Positions 36,548 to 47,378 of a stretch of DNA of 64,000 nt are shown here, one piece after another. Source of the stretch: Ailanthus altissimus (lineage: Eukaryota; Streptophyta; Magnoliopsida; Sapindales; Simaroubaceae); contig OX327690.1 of the NCBI GenBank assembly GCA_946807835.1, forward strand, positions 8,528,501 through 8,592,500. The letters are read 5' to 3'. A program made the translations under genes and the position numbers. The first letter of the stretch is position 1; each line of letters opens with the position of its first letter. The notes below the pieces were generated by a model. It saw only the letters and a list, made by a program, of their open reading frames with translations, did not search any database and was not told where the DNA came from.

Positions 36548-37296
36548 TGACTGAAAAAATGGCTTCTTCAAGCTAACGAGCTTTAAATTTATTTGTAGTA
36601 AGAACTAAAACTCTGGGCTTTGCATACGTGGGTTGAGATTGTGGACCTGCTTAGGCTTTTGGCTACTGTGACACCTGCAAACATAACGAATGCTATCATT
36701 GAGACCTCGCCGGTGGTGGTTTCAATGAAGACCCTTCGATGCTTAAGTCAGGTATTTGTGTGAGAGATGAGGGATAAAATTAAGAGAGTTTTAGTATAAG
36801 GTTAGAAGATTAAAGATGAAACCTGTTTTCAGTTGTTGCTTCCTTTTTTATACTATTGGTTTTCTAAAAATATTGTGGACTTTATCCTTATCTTTGCCAG
36901 TTTTTGAGTTGTTTTGGGTTATCCTTTGCTTTCTTGGTGTGATTTAGAGGATAGTTTCCTAATATCAAACGATTCTCTTCCAAAGTGATGATAATTGCCT
37001 TTTATAAGGGCTTGCCTTGTTTGTGTGTTTTACATTTCCATATTACGTTTCTGGGGACAATCGTTGCTTGGCCTTTTTAGTTCATGTAACTTTTAGGACC
37101 TTGAAAGTGTCTATAGGAAAATGGCTTGGTATATTTACCATGCTAGTTTCCTCATGGTATTTCTATCGCATTGGTTTAGAGTTTGAGTGTGTTATTGAAT
37201 ATCGGGTTACGTGGTTTTGAATAACCTAGGTAATACTTGAGCTACTCAGTTTAACTTGGTAATTGGCTGAGCAGGTTCTGAGCTTTTTGGGCCCCA
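36548..37296 (-). repeat. 3' LTR of gypsy element C
   Basis: It aligns throughout with 41139-41883. Shared blocks are GGCTTCTTC(A/G)(A/G)GCTAACGAG, ACCCTTCGATGCTTAAGT, TATAAGGGCTTGCCTTGTTT and GAGCTTTTTG. On the minus strand it begins TGGGGCCC and ends CAGTCA. Confidence 0.9.
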
Positions 37297-37965
37297 GTAG
37301 TAGATTAGGTTTTCTAGAGATTTCTAAATGGAACATGGGTTCGCTAGTTTGTAGTTTTGATTAATCAAAACTGAAAACTCTATTTCTCTTGATTTTTCTA
37401 CTCGACATGTACTGTATCTCAAAAAGACCCGAATGGGTTATTTTGTTTTTTAGACCAGCTCATTTGCTACTACTTGGTGCTGAAAACATTGTCTTGGTGT
37501 ATATATTGCAGCTATTCAACACTTGATACTTATCTCGAAAAGACCAGGCAAATTTCGAGCAAAGTAATTCTTTTATTGTACTTGGTACTTTCCTTGTATC
37601 TTTATCATTTATAAACTATTATGACATGAATTTTGAAACGTCACATCTGTTATATCTGAAGAGGCATTCAAGACATGGGAACTGATCTCAACCGTTGGCC
37701 CATTTTGTTTCGTGTGGCTAGAGGAGCTTGAAATAGAACGTCATGTCTTTTCGAAACCAAATTGATGTTTAGGTGGCTAGAAAGATCCGATCCATTAACC
37801 TTTGAACTGAACGTTTCAGATTAAGAGCTACTAAAGAGACGTGCATTAATGGTACTTGCTGGCATGAAACTAGGGGCTAGTCTTTTGAAAAGACGTCTCT
37901 CAAAATATTAAATGATCATGACCATTCGTTTTATCTGAACGGTCACGATATTTTTAGCCCAGAGA

Positions 37966-37975
37966 CTATAAAAAG
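37966..37975 (+). promoter_or_regulatory. TATA box of the antisense unit in element C
   Basis: CTATAAAAAG is a canonical plant TATA box. It is followed after about 40 bp by a pyrimidine-rich leader (CTTTTTTACTCATCATCATC) and an ATG at 38056, on the strand opposite to gag. The role is inferred from sequence and position. Confidence 0.6.
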
Positions 37976-38055
37976 CCCTTTTTAGGTGACATTTCCTTTT
38001 TTACTCATCATCATCATCATCTTCCTTGAGCACCAATATACTCAGAGCATTTTGT

Positions 38056-39540
38056 ATGGATGAATTTTGGCAACAACTTTCTTGTTCGGGCATATTTCTA
38101 CAAACGTTATTTCTAAGCTTCAATTGGTGAGTTCTTATTCCTCTTCTCTTCTCAAGTTTTTTCTATTATGCTTATTTTTGTTGTTTTGTTCGTACTTTCT
38201 TATAAAACATAATGCTCAAAAAATTTGAATGTTATTTATTCTTATATTGTTGTTTACCTTTTTCGGTGTGATTGCCTTGAATCCTTGCCCTTTGGGTTAC
38301 ATTAGTTTTTAGGAAAAACTTATTTTCATAGTGTTAGGACATAAAAATTGCCTAAACTTATGACTTCTTACCATTAACATAGATGTTGAGGAAGATGTTG
38401 AAAGCCTTGAAGTCCCACTTGTCAAAAGGATAAGTAAGACTAGTGAGAGTGGCATGGCATCTACCTTAACAATTGACATTGCCTCCACCTCCTTTATTGT
38501 CATTAATACCGAGCCGGTCTCAATTTTAGGTGAAGATGAAGTAGAGATCGATATTGAAAACCCTACTCAGGAACTTTTAGGGCTTGTTAAGGTCATGAAG
38601 TTTGAACTGGATAGAAGGTTCCAAATGTCTAAGATGATTCAAGAAGATTTAGAATCATTAAGGGCTACTTATAATATTCCTAAAACCATGACCTTTAGGT
38701 TACCCTCTTTTGATGATTTGTTTTAGTAGCCCCATAGATGGAGAGGTGGAAATCAATATAGAATTTTTAAGGATGGGCCTCTATCTCTTTATGCAACTTT
38801 ATTTTGCTTAGATGCTAGCATGCTTAAGAGTAGCCTCATTCTCAGTTAGGTCATAATTCTTAGAGGGTATTGGCTGGCCTTTACATTCTTTGGGTAAGGA
38901 CAGAGCTATCCTTACCTTATTACTAGGAGCTGCACCACCCCTATCATTTTAGGAGCAATGCTGAAGATCAAATATTTTTTACTACCTGTCCTTTTATGGC
39001 CTCCAGAATCTTATCCTTGGTCATCCCTCTTCTATCAAGAGTTGGAAGGGGAACTGATTTTTTACTGGGGGTGAGTGGGGTCGGGTAGTCCCCAAACAAA
39101 GAGGGGAAACCTCGATCTCCCCTCTAATTTTATGATGAACGTAAGTCTTTCTTGATTCCTTGATTTATTTTGTGCTCAAATTTTTCCTTCCCTTATTCAT
39201 ACTAATACTTTTGAATTTTAGAGACTTAGGCAACTGATTACGAAGTATCTGAGAATAGACGTACTCGGATAAACGCTGCACTTACCCATATCTCTAATGT
39301 GCAGAATCTTCTATCTTCGTCCAGTCTTGTCCAATCAGGCTTAATTTCTTACGTCCCCAACGGGACTCGCAGTTGCAGTAAGTAATTTGAGTGTTTATAT
39401 TCTCTGTGAATTAAATAGCTGTGTTATTTAACTTTATATTCTTTCTTCACAAGAATGACAGATCAATGTGGCAGTGATAGAAGAAAGAAGAGTCAAACTG
39501 AAGGCCTTGGCTCATTTTTGAAGAGTTGAGGAAACTTCAA
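38056..39540 (+). pseudogene. Antisense gene-like unit in element C (possible Transposase_28-like)
   Basis: On the strand opposite to gag, an open stretch at about 38382-38726 reads EVPLVKRISKTSESGMAST, LVKVMKFELDRRFQM and DLESLRATYNIPKTMTFRLP. The last block resembles the start of the 'putative gypsy type transposon' (Transposase_28) domain that some plant gypsy elements carry in antisense. Good splice-like signals lie nearby: TTG/GTGAGTTC at 38125, a GTAAGT at about 39140 followed by TTTTAG at 39222, and GCAGTAAGT at about 39375. Stops after 38726 show decay. No protein can be given with certainty; the family call is weak. Confidence 0.45.
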
Positions 39541-39699
39541 CCTGAATAATGTTATAGGGCTCCTCTTTAGCCTAGAAGGGAGGAGCCAAGACAGGGCTTT
39601 TACTCGTGGAAGTAGATTGATCGATTAGGTCTGTAGGGGCCAAGGGAGCCCCCAAGGAGGAAGAATCCCCCATCCTCTACCCACTTTGACTATCTCTCA

Positions 39700-41000
39700 A
39701 CGTAAGAGCCAGTCTATTCCTCGTCTTGTTCAGGCTAGCCCTCAGAATAGAGGCCAGGCCAGCCCGCACTCTCTACAAGTAGTTTACCAGGGTAAGGGCT
39801 GATATAGGGGTTAGGTATATTCTGCCTGTCATTCCTCCTGGCCGAAGGTACATTGCGCCTATTTAGGTAGGCCACCATTTGCTGACGTCGATAATCATTA
39901 TCTACACTTTGATACTTTGGAGAGGGCAGTGACCTCTCTTTTCTCCCTCTGTATCTTTCATTCTCCCTTGGCGGACTTGACCCTAAGCAACATCTGTAAA
40001 TGACCTCATTGCTTTCTCTATCACAATGTACTTTGAATACTTATTATATGCCATAGCATAATTCAAGATGTTGTTTTTGGATAGATAATATTAGAACCTA
40101 TTCAACTTTAGCCCTGACCTAAGTGCCTCCAAAGTTATAGGCTAGTCGAATGCTCCTAACGAGATCACCTCTTTGTGAAACCTCCTTATATAATCTTTGA
40201 GGTTCCCATCCCTTCCTTGCTTGATCTACTTCAGCTACTTGGGGTTCTTTGCCACTTTACAGGAACCCCTAAAATGTTAGGCAAACTTCTCTGTAAGCTC
40301 ATGATAGGAGGAGATACTCTGTTGCTTTTACCTTTGATACCATGAAAAGGCCGGATCCTTAAGGTTCATGTGAAAATGTCAGCACATCTTATTTTACCTC
40401 AACCTCGTAATTGATAGCAAGTCATATAGTGATTTGGATCAGTAACTCCCCTATAAAATGGGAGGCTCGACGGTCTAAGCTCTTTTGGGAGTTTTATGTC
40501 TCTCAGCTCATCAATTAATAAAGATTTCCTCTTCCTCTCAGTCTTCTTTAATGGAAGTTGCTTTTTCTTCTCTTTTTCTTCCAACAGGCTTTTCAACCTC
40601 TCTTCTAGCTTGCAAACTTTATCTTTTAAGGGAAGCTCGGTATTTGGCTATTAAGAATTACGTTCGTTTCTCGCAACCTGCTCGGAGTCCCCCACTTATA
40701 ACATCTCTTGTTCAGCAAACACTTGGCTATGCCTTGCTGCTCTAGCTGAGTTATGTGGGGTTTTCGACCTCTCTTTTTGAGCCAGTCGATTCTGAATTTA
40801 AACCTCTAGACTCCGTGTGTTTTCTCTACCATCATTCCTTTTTTCTTCCTTGTTTTTTAGGATCTCAACAATCAGTTGCCTTAATTACTCTCTCTTTTCC
40901 CTTGTTTTTTAGTATCTCAACCATTAGTTCCTCCCGAATCTCTACTGGCAGGGTATTTTTAAGCAGGTTTACTAGGTTTTCTAAGCAATTCCTAGACCTC
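39700..41000 (-). pseudogene. Gag of gypsy element C (broken)
   Basis: The minus strand near 40596-40399 reads KKTERKRKSLLIDELRD then IKLPKELRPSSLPFYRGVTD and PNHYMTCYQLRG, the gypsy gag entry (P...Y.G..DP..H). After frameshifts it continues with LRIRPFHG near 40345, LPNILGVPVKWQRTPSS near 40270 and GGFTKR near 40190. Upstream to about 41000 there is charged, coiled-coil-like coding sequence. Several stops. Protease, RT and integrase are absent downstream. Confidence 0.85.
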
Positions 41001-41116
41001 CATTCCCACTCAGATCCACTGCTTATTGTCCTATAAGGTGATTTCTACTGATGGATGAGCGTTCTACCATGTGCGGTGCAACGATTAGCCTGTGACAAAA
41101 AATTTGTTTCGATTCC

Positions 41117-41138
41117 CACAAATGACATCAATAACCAT
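41117..41138 (-). other. Primer binding site of gypsy element C
   Basis: The minus strand reads TGATGTCATTTGTGGGAA four bases after the LTR end, an apparent CpG-decayed form of TGGCGCCGTCTGTGGGAA, the PBS common in Tat/Ogre-type gypsy elements. Confidence 0.75.
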
Positions 41139-41883
41139 TGACAAAAGAAATGGCTTCTTCGGGCTAACGAGTTTTAAATTTATTTGTAGGAGGAACCAAA
41201 ACTTTAGGTACTGCCTATGTGACCTAAGAATGTGGACTTGCTTAGGCTTCTGGTTGGTGTGACACCTATAAACACAATAAAGACTATCGTTGAGACCTCA
41301 TTAGTGGTAGTTCTAGCGAAAACCCTTCGATGCTTAAGTTAGGTATTTTCATAAGAGATGAAGGAGAAAATTAAGAGAGTTTTAGTATAACGTTAAAAGG
41401 TTGAAAATGGAACCTGCTTTGAGTTGTTGTTTCTTTTTTTATAGCATTTGTCTTCTGAAAATATTATGAGCTTTATGCTTATCTTTGCCGATTTTGGAGT
41501 TATTTTGGGTTATCCTCTGATTTTTTATCGATTTGGGGGAAAGTTTTCTAAAATCAAACGATTCTCCAAAGTGATGCTAATTTCCTTTTATAAGGGCTTG
41601 CCTTGTTTAGGTCATTTTACATTTTTATATTAAGTTTTTAGGGATAGGCATTGCTCAGCAATTTCAGTTTATGCAACCTATGCTGTCTTGGGAGTATCTG
41701 TAGGCAAGTGGCTCGGTATATTTATCATGCCGGTCTCCTTATGGCTTTTGTACTGCTTTGGTTTAGAGTCTGAGTGTGTTATTAAGTATCAGGTTACATG
41801 GCTTTGAATAGCCTAGGTAAAACCTAAGCTGGTCGATTTAATTTGATAATTGTTTGAGCAATTTTTGAGCTTTTTGAACCCCA
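41139..41883 (-). repeat. 5' LTR of gypsy element C
   Basis: It aligns with 36548-37296. The inner end (TTTTGTCA on the minus strand) abuts the PBS, so this is the 5' copy and the element reads leftward. The outer end is at CCCCA 41883. Confidence 0.9.
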
Positions 41884-42479
41884 GTGATGGGCCTGCCTAT
41901 CTATGTGAAGTATGTTATAAGTTTGATTTTGGGCCCTTAAAACTGGGCCTTATGTGGATTTTCAAGGGGGAACACTACTAATATACAAGTTTTAAGCTTG
42001 TTAATAGACAAATTATAACGAGTATCTCAAATGACACAATAATACTAATAGGAGTTTATAAGTTCTCAAGATTAAGGTTGATCTGTATATGATTATCGAT
42101 TGACATTATTTGAATTCTTGATTTACAACGGAATTTATCTAAGAATTCAAACTATGTTTAGTCCAATCCTATATAACCATATTATATAAAGTACCTCCAT
42201 TAGTAATCCAGATAAGTCACCACATTCTTAATATTTATGGACTGTATTAGCAATATTTAATTAAAAATATCAAACTTTAATTAATTTATTACGAACATTT
42301 TCTATTAATTATTCATAAACTTAATCCTCTTGTATACAATAATTATATATTAAAGTTATAGTCACATAAATAAACTCGAGATTTTATGATATTTATAACA
42401 TAATATTATGTACACTTTTTAAATATAAAATTGTAATTTTATTTATTTCATAAAACTAGTACGAACACTAACTCTAACA
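41884..42479 (-). repeat. 5' LTR of element D, outer (5') part
   Basis: The minus strand starts TGTTAGAGTTAGTG at 42479 and follows the first third of the B LTR: GTATACAAGAGGATTAAGTT against ATATACGAGAGGATTAAGTT, ACTAATGGAGGTACTTTATA against AAAATGGAGGCACTTTGTA, and TATATAGGATTG. It joins in homology to 35329-36547. Total D LTR length is about 1.8 kb. Confidence 0.85.
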
Positions 42480-43430
42480 ATTATAAAGGGGATGTCTCTT
42501 AATGAAATTGGAGCCAGAATTGAACTATCTATTCGGAAAGCAAGAAGTTGAATCTTCTTGTTACTTTGTTCATATGATATTTACTTGTAAATTACTTTGA
42601 CTTTTGAGTTGCACTTCATATTTCAATTTGATTCACTTTAGCATGTTAATTTTAAGGCTCCATTTCGTTTGCTTCAACTAGTTTTTCTTTTTAGCTCAAG
42701 TTATGTACTTTTAGCCTTAAGTTATATACATAGCATCAAAATGGACAACTAAGGTTTCTTTTACCAAAATTAGCTTGTCAAAATTCAATAGGGTTTTCTC
42801 AAACTATTGAGAATTTGAGCTATTCAGGATATTTCTCATTTATGGTCTTTGTTTTGTCCTCGTAGCTTTCTGAAGTGTGTTTGCTTTATAAAGTGGTTTG
42901 ATTAACAAAGTTAGAACCCAATCAATTTTTGGTAGAAAAGAAACTAATTTTGCAGCAGGTTATTTGGTTGGTGATTGCCTTGAATGAATATTTTTCTGCA
43001 CATGTTCAATAAGCTTATTAAAGTGAACATTAGAGGAATTTATAACTTGGTTTATGTTGTTTATAGAACCAAGTCTGAGATATTTATTAATTGTCAGTGT
43101 TAGAATTTATATCTGTCGGTTCATATTCCAAAATAACAATGAAGTTATTCATGTGGATCCTCCCAAGAGGTAATTTACCTCCTGTATACTTGAAACATCT
43201 ATGTGTCGACTAATTTAACCACTTGTACAAGTTAATGGAGTATTTAGTGGCATTTCCATAACTATTTCTTTACCAAAGCTCAGGTTTTGGCTATTTTAGT
43301 TGTCAAATTTTATCATTGTTGCAACATGAAAAACAATTCTTATCCATTTTCTTTCTAACCATTTGTAACATTTCTCTGGGAAACCCTTAGTTTAACTTCT
43401 GCTTGTCTCTACCCAATTAAGGTAGGTCAG
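42480..43430. other. Intron-like or intergenic sequence upstream of the ARF fragment
   Basis: No repeats or ORFs are recognised. The moderately T-rich, unique-looking text and its position before a plant exon suggest host genic (intronic) DNA, which would make this one of the few non-transposon stretches. It may be an intron of the ARF-derived duplicate, but no upstream exon was found. Confidence 0.4.
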
Positions 43431-43432
43431 TC

Positions 43433-43870
43433 GAAGAGACATTTGCTTACTATTGGTTGGAATTTATTTGTGACTTCGAAGAAACTTCTCGCTGGGGATG
43501 CATGTATCTTCCTCAGGTTCTCTCTTACTCCCTAACTCACTCACTCTCTCTTTTATAAACACACAGGCACAAGAGAGTCTTCTACTTTCATTTCAAAATT
43601 GATGTCTGTCTACTACCGTCCATGGTAAGTTGATGATTGTTGAGGATCAGTGTAGTCAAAATTTAATAAAGCAAGGACAGCAGCTTTAGCCAATTCAATT
43701 CGGCATGTTGATGCTATATGATTTAATAGAGATTGGTTTATGCATTTTTGTAGGACAAGTCCCGCTGAATTTATCATACCTTTCGATCGATACACGAAGT
43801 CAGCAGAATTTGATTATTATGTAGGGACAAGATTCAGAATAGCATTTGAAGGTGTAAGAGTGTGTAGAAT
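43433..43870 (+). pseudogene. Auxin response factor (ARF2-like) gene fragment, B3 domain exons
   Basis: Exon 43433-43517 reads [20 protein letters not shown] then [10 protein letters not shown], the core of the ARF B3 DNA-binding domain, and ends at a CTCAG/GTTCTC donor exactly where ARF genes have an intron. A short remnant reads MSVYYRP before GTAAGT at 43624. A third exon after TTTTTGTAG at 43753 reads TSPAEFIIPFDRYTKSAEF then YYVGTRFRIAFEG, closest in memory to ARF2 (TSP.EFIVPFDQYMES). Intron positions are kept, so this is a genomic duplicate, not a retrocopy. Most of the middle exon (GENGELRVGVRR...) is missing, so the fragment is dead. ARFs bind auxin-response elements in promoters. Confidence 0.82.
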
Positions 43871-45240
43871 AATTGATTGGTTGGCTTTAACTAATTTGGG
43901 ATGTAATATATTATTTATAATAGGTGATAAATTAATTTTTGAATGTAATATACTATTTTTAGTGCTAATTTTGGATGTACTAATTTATGCACATTAATTA
44001 GTGGGTTTATTTTGTGCCCACTAATTTTCAAACTATTTCAAATTAAATTTTATGAATCAATTTAGTATTTTAATAAATATAAATTGTTTAATTTATTTAT
44101 AGGTTACTTAGGTACCTATACAAGAAAAATATATTTAATTATAATCTGTAAAAGTTACATATTATTAATGCAAAATGTCATAATTTTATATTAGTTTTTG
44201 TCATAAAATTATGACAATTAATTTGCCATATCATCAATCATGACCTACCACGTCAACTGACTACCATGCTTTCAATTTATACGTGGCATTTGCCATGTTA
44301 GCAACTATGTTGTATGATAATTTAACGTAGTTACTTAGCACGGCAATAAGCTGTCATGTAGGATGATTAATGATAGAAATTTTTGTCATAAGTTAATCAA
44401 ATACAATTTCTCATAATTACGTGATAGATGTATTTTGTTGTACACATATTAATGAATTTAAGGTGATAGAATAGATCTATTACAAACTATGGTACGTGAC
44501 AGAAAAAATCTATTATAATAGACATTGAACTAGCAGCGCAATCGTTCTGATGTTGAAAATATATGAGACAACATATTGCATTCTTTCTGATAGTTGACAC
44601 TAGAATACTTATCCGCCCTTTTCCTGCCACATGTACATTGAACTAGCAGTTTCTATACATGCGAACAAAATCGATTTAATAGAATAAAACCCCATTTGTC
44701 TGATCTTTTATACATAAAGGTATTAAACAACTTAAGCAAAATCTTCGATATGTCTACTTAATTAGGCCATATCTAATATTTCAAAAAATAAATAATAAAA
44801 AAAGAAGAAAATTAGGCCATATCTAAAGCAAAATGATCCCTTTACATTTTGGGTCCAGTCATAAAACCATTTCCTTAAACACCAATTAGAGGTTACAAGT
44901 GCACGTGCACGGTGCTATGAGCATAGGGGAACTACATTGCATTCGTATTCTCATTATGTGGGAAGTTCGTTGTTTCGCGAATTTCATAACCAGTTATTTT
45001 AGGGGTTTCTTTTGGTGATTTAATGCTCTCGCCACATAAGAAAACGACTGGAGTTCTTTAGTGCTCTACTATGTTACTACTGAAGGAGCGGAATGCATGC
45101 GTGGCTCTTAAGAGTGTTTCTCGATCGGTCTACTGATAAATTGCTTCATAATGAATTCCGGGTTACGCAGCAACAGTTGCGAAAGTTAACATGCACCTGT
45201 GATCAGTTGTTAAAGTCATTTAGTGGCAGACTTCTCTTTC
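43871..45240. other. AT-rich spacer with possible DNA-transposon pieces
   Basis: At about 44170-44520 there are repeated TGTCATAA, TTATGACA and GTGATAGA words and a palindromic GTCATAAAATTATGAC, which resemble subterminal repeats of DNA transposons. No TIR pair could be matched. The rest shows nothing recognisable. Confidence 0.4.
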
Positions 45241-45475
45241 AGGGTGTTTGAAGATGAATATGGACGCGGCTGTAGTTCTTAATTCATCATATTTTGGTTT
45301 CGAGGCGGTTGTTCGTGCTTTGGATGGTGATGTGATGTTATCCATGGCCAAATCCGTCGAGGGTAATCTTTCTCCTATTTTCCTTACAAAATTTCTTGCT
45401 TCCTATGAGGGTCTTCAGTTGGGAAGGAGTAAAGCTTTCCAAGTCGATATCAAACAGATTCTGCTTATTTCTTAA
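45236..45475 (+). pseudogene. RNase-H-like (RVT_3) fragment, probably from a LINE-type element
   Basis: The reading GCLKMNMDAAVVLNSSYFGF, then AVVRALDGDVMLSMAKSVEG, LSPIF and ASYEGLQLGRSKAF is the N-terminal two thirds of the plant RVT_3 RNase-H-like domain (K.N.DAA......G.G.V.RD..G). This domain occurs at the end of plant non-LTR retrotransposons and in stand-alone genes. The catalytic positions D (in MDAA) and E (in YEGLQL) are visible; the following D is lost because the frame diverges (VDIKQ for the usual VESD). An isolated fragment. Confidence 0.8.
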
Positions 45476-45745
45476 TGCGAAGTTGTTTACTTGCATGCTA
45501 TATTTTGCAATGTCTTTCTTCTATTCTTTCAGCATTTTTGAATTGTTCATGTAGACTTGAGGCAAATGGTGCTACTTGTACAAAAAAGTATATCATTTGA
45601 CTTTCTTTAAGAAAAAAATATTAAGTGTTGGTGAAGAAGCCAAACAAGACTCAATCTTTCACGGTAACTCGGTCAATAATTCACACACACAAACGTAGAT
45701 TCAAGAACATTCACAAAATTTAAGAATTTGTTGTGGTTCCATTTA

Positions 45746-45949
45746 CACTACTAAAAGAAAAGAATTTAGTGATAAAAATATATATTATTATCATAAATTT
45801 GTGATAAAATTTATTATGAATTTTATTCTATCAATAATTTATGATAGATTATATCACAATTAAAAATTTTATTTTTTCATCACAAACTTGTAATACTTTT
45901 TATCACAATTTTGTGATAGAAAGTATCAAAAAATTGTGTAAAAAATTAG
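45746..45949 (+). mobile_element. Possible CACTA transposon end, split by element E
   Basis: CACTACTAAAAGAAAAGAA resembles CACTA (En/Spm) terminal inverted repeats, and the next 200 bp repeat TTGTGATA, TATCACAA and TATCATAA words in both directions, as CACTA subterminal regions do. The pattern continues after element E at 58664 (TGATAGAAATTTTGC). No matching right terminus was found. Confidence 0.5.
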
Positions 45950-47378
45950 TGACACGTTCAGATTATAGTAGTTTATTTTTAAGTGCAGGATTGTCGAAGT
46001 AATAAATACTCCCGTGAGAACGGGGTCGATTCACAGGAAAGTAGAATTAAAATTACAAGTTATAAATATTTTAAAGACAATTAATGTAATATAAAATATT
46101 TGCAAATATTAATTCAATTAACCAATTCAAATAAAAGTTAAGGTTAAAGGGATCCACTTTTGGCATAAGAAGTAAAAATATATTTAACTTTTTTTATAAC
46201 TCAATTGAAATTGTCACACAAAGGAAGTTCTAACTGGAAGATATAACAATTAAAGTTTATCACTATTTATATATTAATTAGTATTTATTTTTTTAATTAT
46301 TATACACCAAATCGTATAAATGAGTTAAAGTATTTATTATGCCAATATTTCTATTTGTCTACAATAAATCAAGACTCTCACTTTATAAGAAATGGTACAT
46401 ACGTCAAATCTTATAAATAGTTTTAAAAATTTATTGTGCCAACTATAAAAATTGTCTATAATAAATCAAGAGGCACCACTTTAGAAAAAAGTGTATTAAT
46501 ATTACAAATAAAATAAATACATCATATATAAATTTGCATAACTTAAGAATGAAGTATTAAATTCATGAATAAGAGTTAAGTACATTTTATTACCTTACCA
46601 AGAGTTTCCCCTTTCACCTTAACATAAAAAAATTACTTGAACATAATAAAACTAAAGAAAAAGAAAAGAAATGGAAGAAGAGATAACATGATTTTAGAAT
46701 AATAAACAAGAGAAATAATATTACAAAGAAATAATACAAAAGATAAGTGTTTTAAACTAAAATCTAGTTATCTAATTACATCATTTGAGCATAAACATGT
46801 TATCTATTTATAGAAAAATATGGATAAATTGAGACAAATGAAGAGGGAACCACTTGGATGATAAAATTCAAGAATGGTGGTAAATAATTTACATCGATTA
46901 TTATTAATGTATCCACTTGATTATCTAATTTAGAATTAATGTGATCCGAATTAACTGTTACTCAAAACATCAAAGTTGTAGATAAATCTCTTATCTCTCC
47001 AAATTGAGTTGTTTCATACCTATTAGATACGTATTATTATAGGTATGTGCCAAAAACTAATAACTGTTCTGACTAGGCCTGCACTACAGATCATTTCTGT
47101 TTTAAGCCATTTTTACCCTCTAAACACTCAAATTTCAAATGCTTTGTGAAATACAATATGTTATCCCATTGAGTCAGCTCTTCACAGGATCAAGAAGCAC
47201 TCCAATTGAATCTTTAGGTAGAAAGTTATGCCTATTTTATCAAACCTACCACAAGATAGTTAAAAACTAATTAGGTACAATATTGTAAATATACTTAAAT
47301 TATGAGGTTAAAGATACTAGTAATACAAAACAATGATATAAAATTTTTATTAAATATGTAATTTCAAGTGTTCACACA
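45950..47378 (-). repeat. 3' LTR of element E
   Basis: It aligns with 57283-58658 from the block AAGTGCAGGATTGTCGAAGT to the end AATTTCAAGTNTTCA. The inner end abuts a C-run (47379-47384), the complement of a polypurine tract GGGGGG. Scattered substitutions and short indels throughout suggest an old insertion. Confidence 0.95.

Larger units (their letters stand above)
36548..41883 (-). mobile_element. Ty3/gypsy element C, incomplete, inserted in the D LTR
   Basis: Two LTR copies of about 0.75 kb (36548-37296 and 41139-41883) flank a PBS and a gag remnant on the minus strand. A gene-like antisense unit lies on the plus strand at about 37960-39540. No RT or integrase is visible, so it looks like a non-autonomous derivative. 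The PBS type (TG...TTTGTGGGAA) and antisense unit suggest the Tat/Ogre/Retand side of gypsy (inference). The D LTR halves at 36547 and 41884 are adjacent in the B LTR, which proves the insertion, although no clear target duplication remains. Confidence 0.85.
25195..42479 (-). mobile_element. Copia element D (composite span, 3' LTR missing)
   Basis: Reading the minus strand from 42479: a 5' LTR split by element C, a PBS near 35320, a roughly 2-kb leader, gag (interrupted by solo LTR S2), protease, integrase, RT, and RNase H (interrupted by solo LTR S3), ending near 25195. LTR, leader and gag-pol resemble element B, so both belong to one family. LTR length is about 1.8 kb after removing the insertion. 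The 3' LTR is not recognisable. All frames are broken. Confidence 0.85.

Noticed and set aside
40485..41036. Plus-strand ORFs of 86 and 93 codons
   Set aside because: They are the antisense shadow of the gypsy gag of element C.
36543..41888. Target duplication for element C
   Set aside because: CTTGT on the left and GTGAT on the right do not match; I could not find a shift of the ends that gives a convincing repeat.
41884..42479. Separate solo LTR
   Set aside because: It completes the 5' LTR of element D split by element C.
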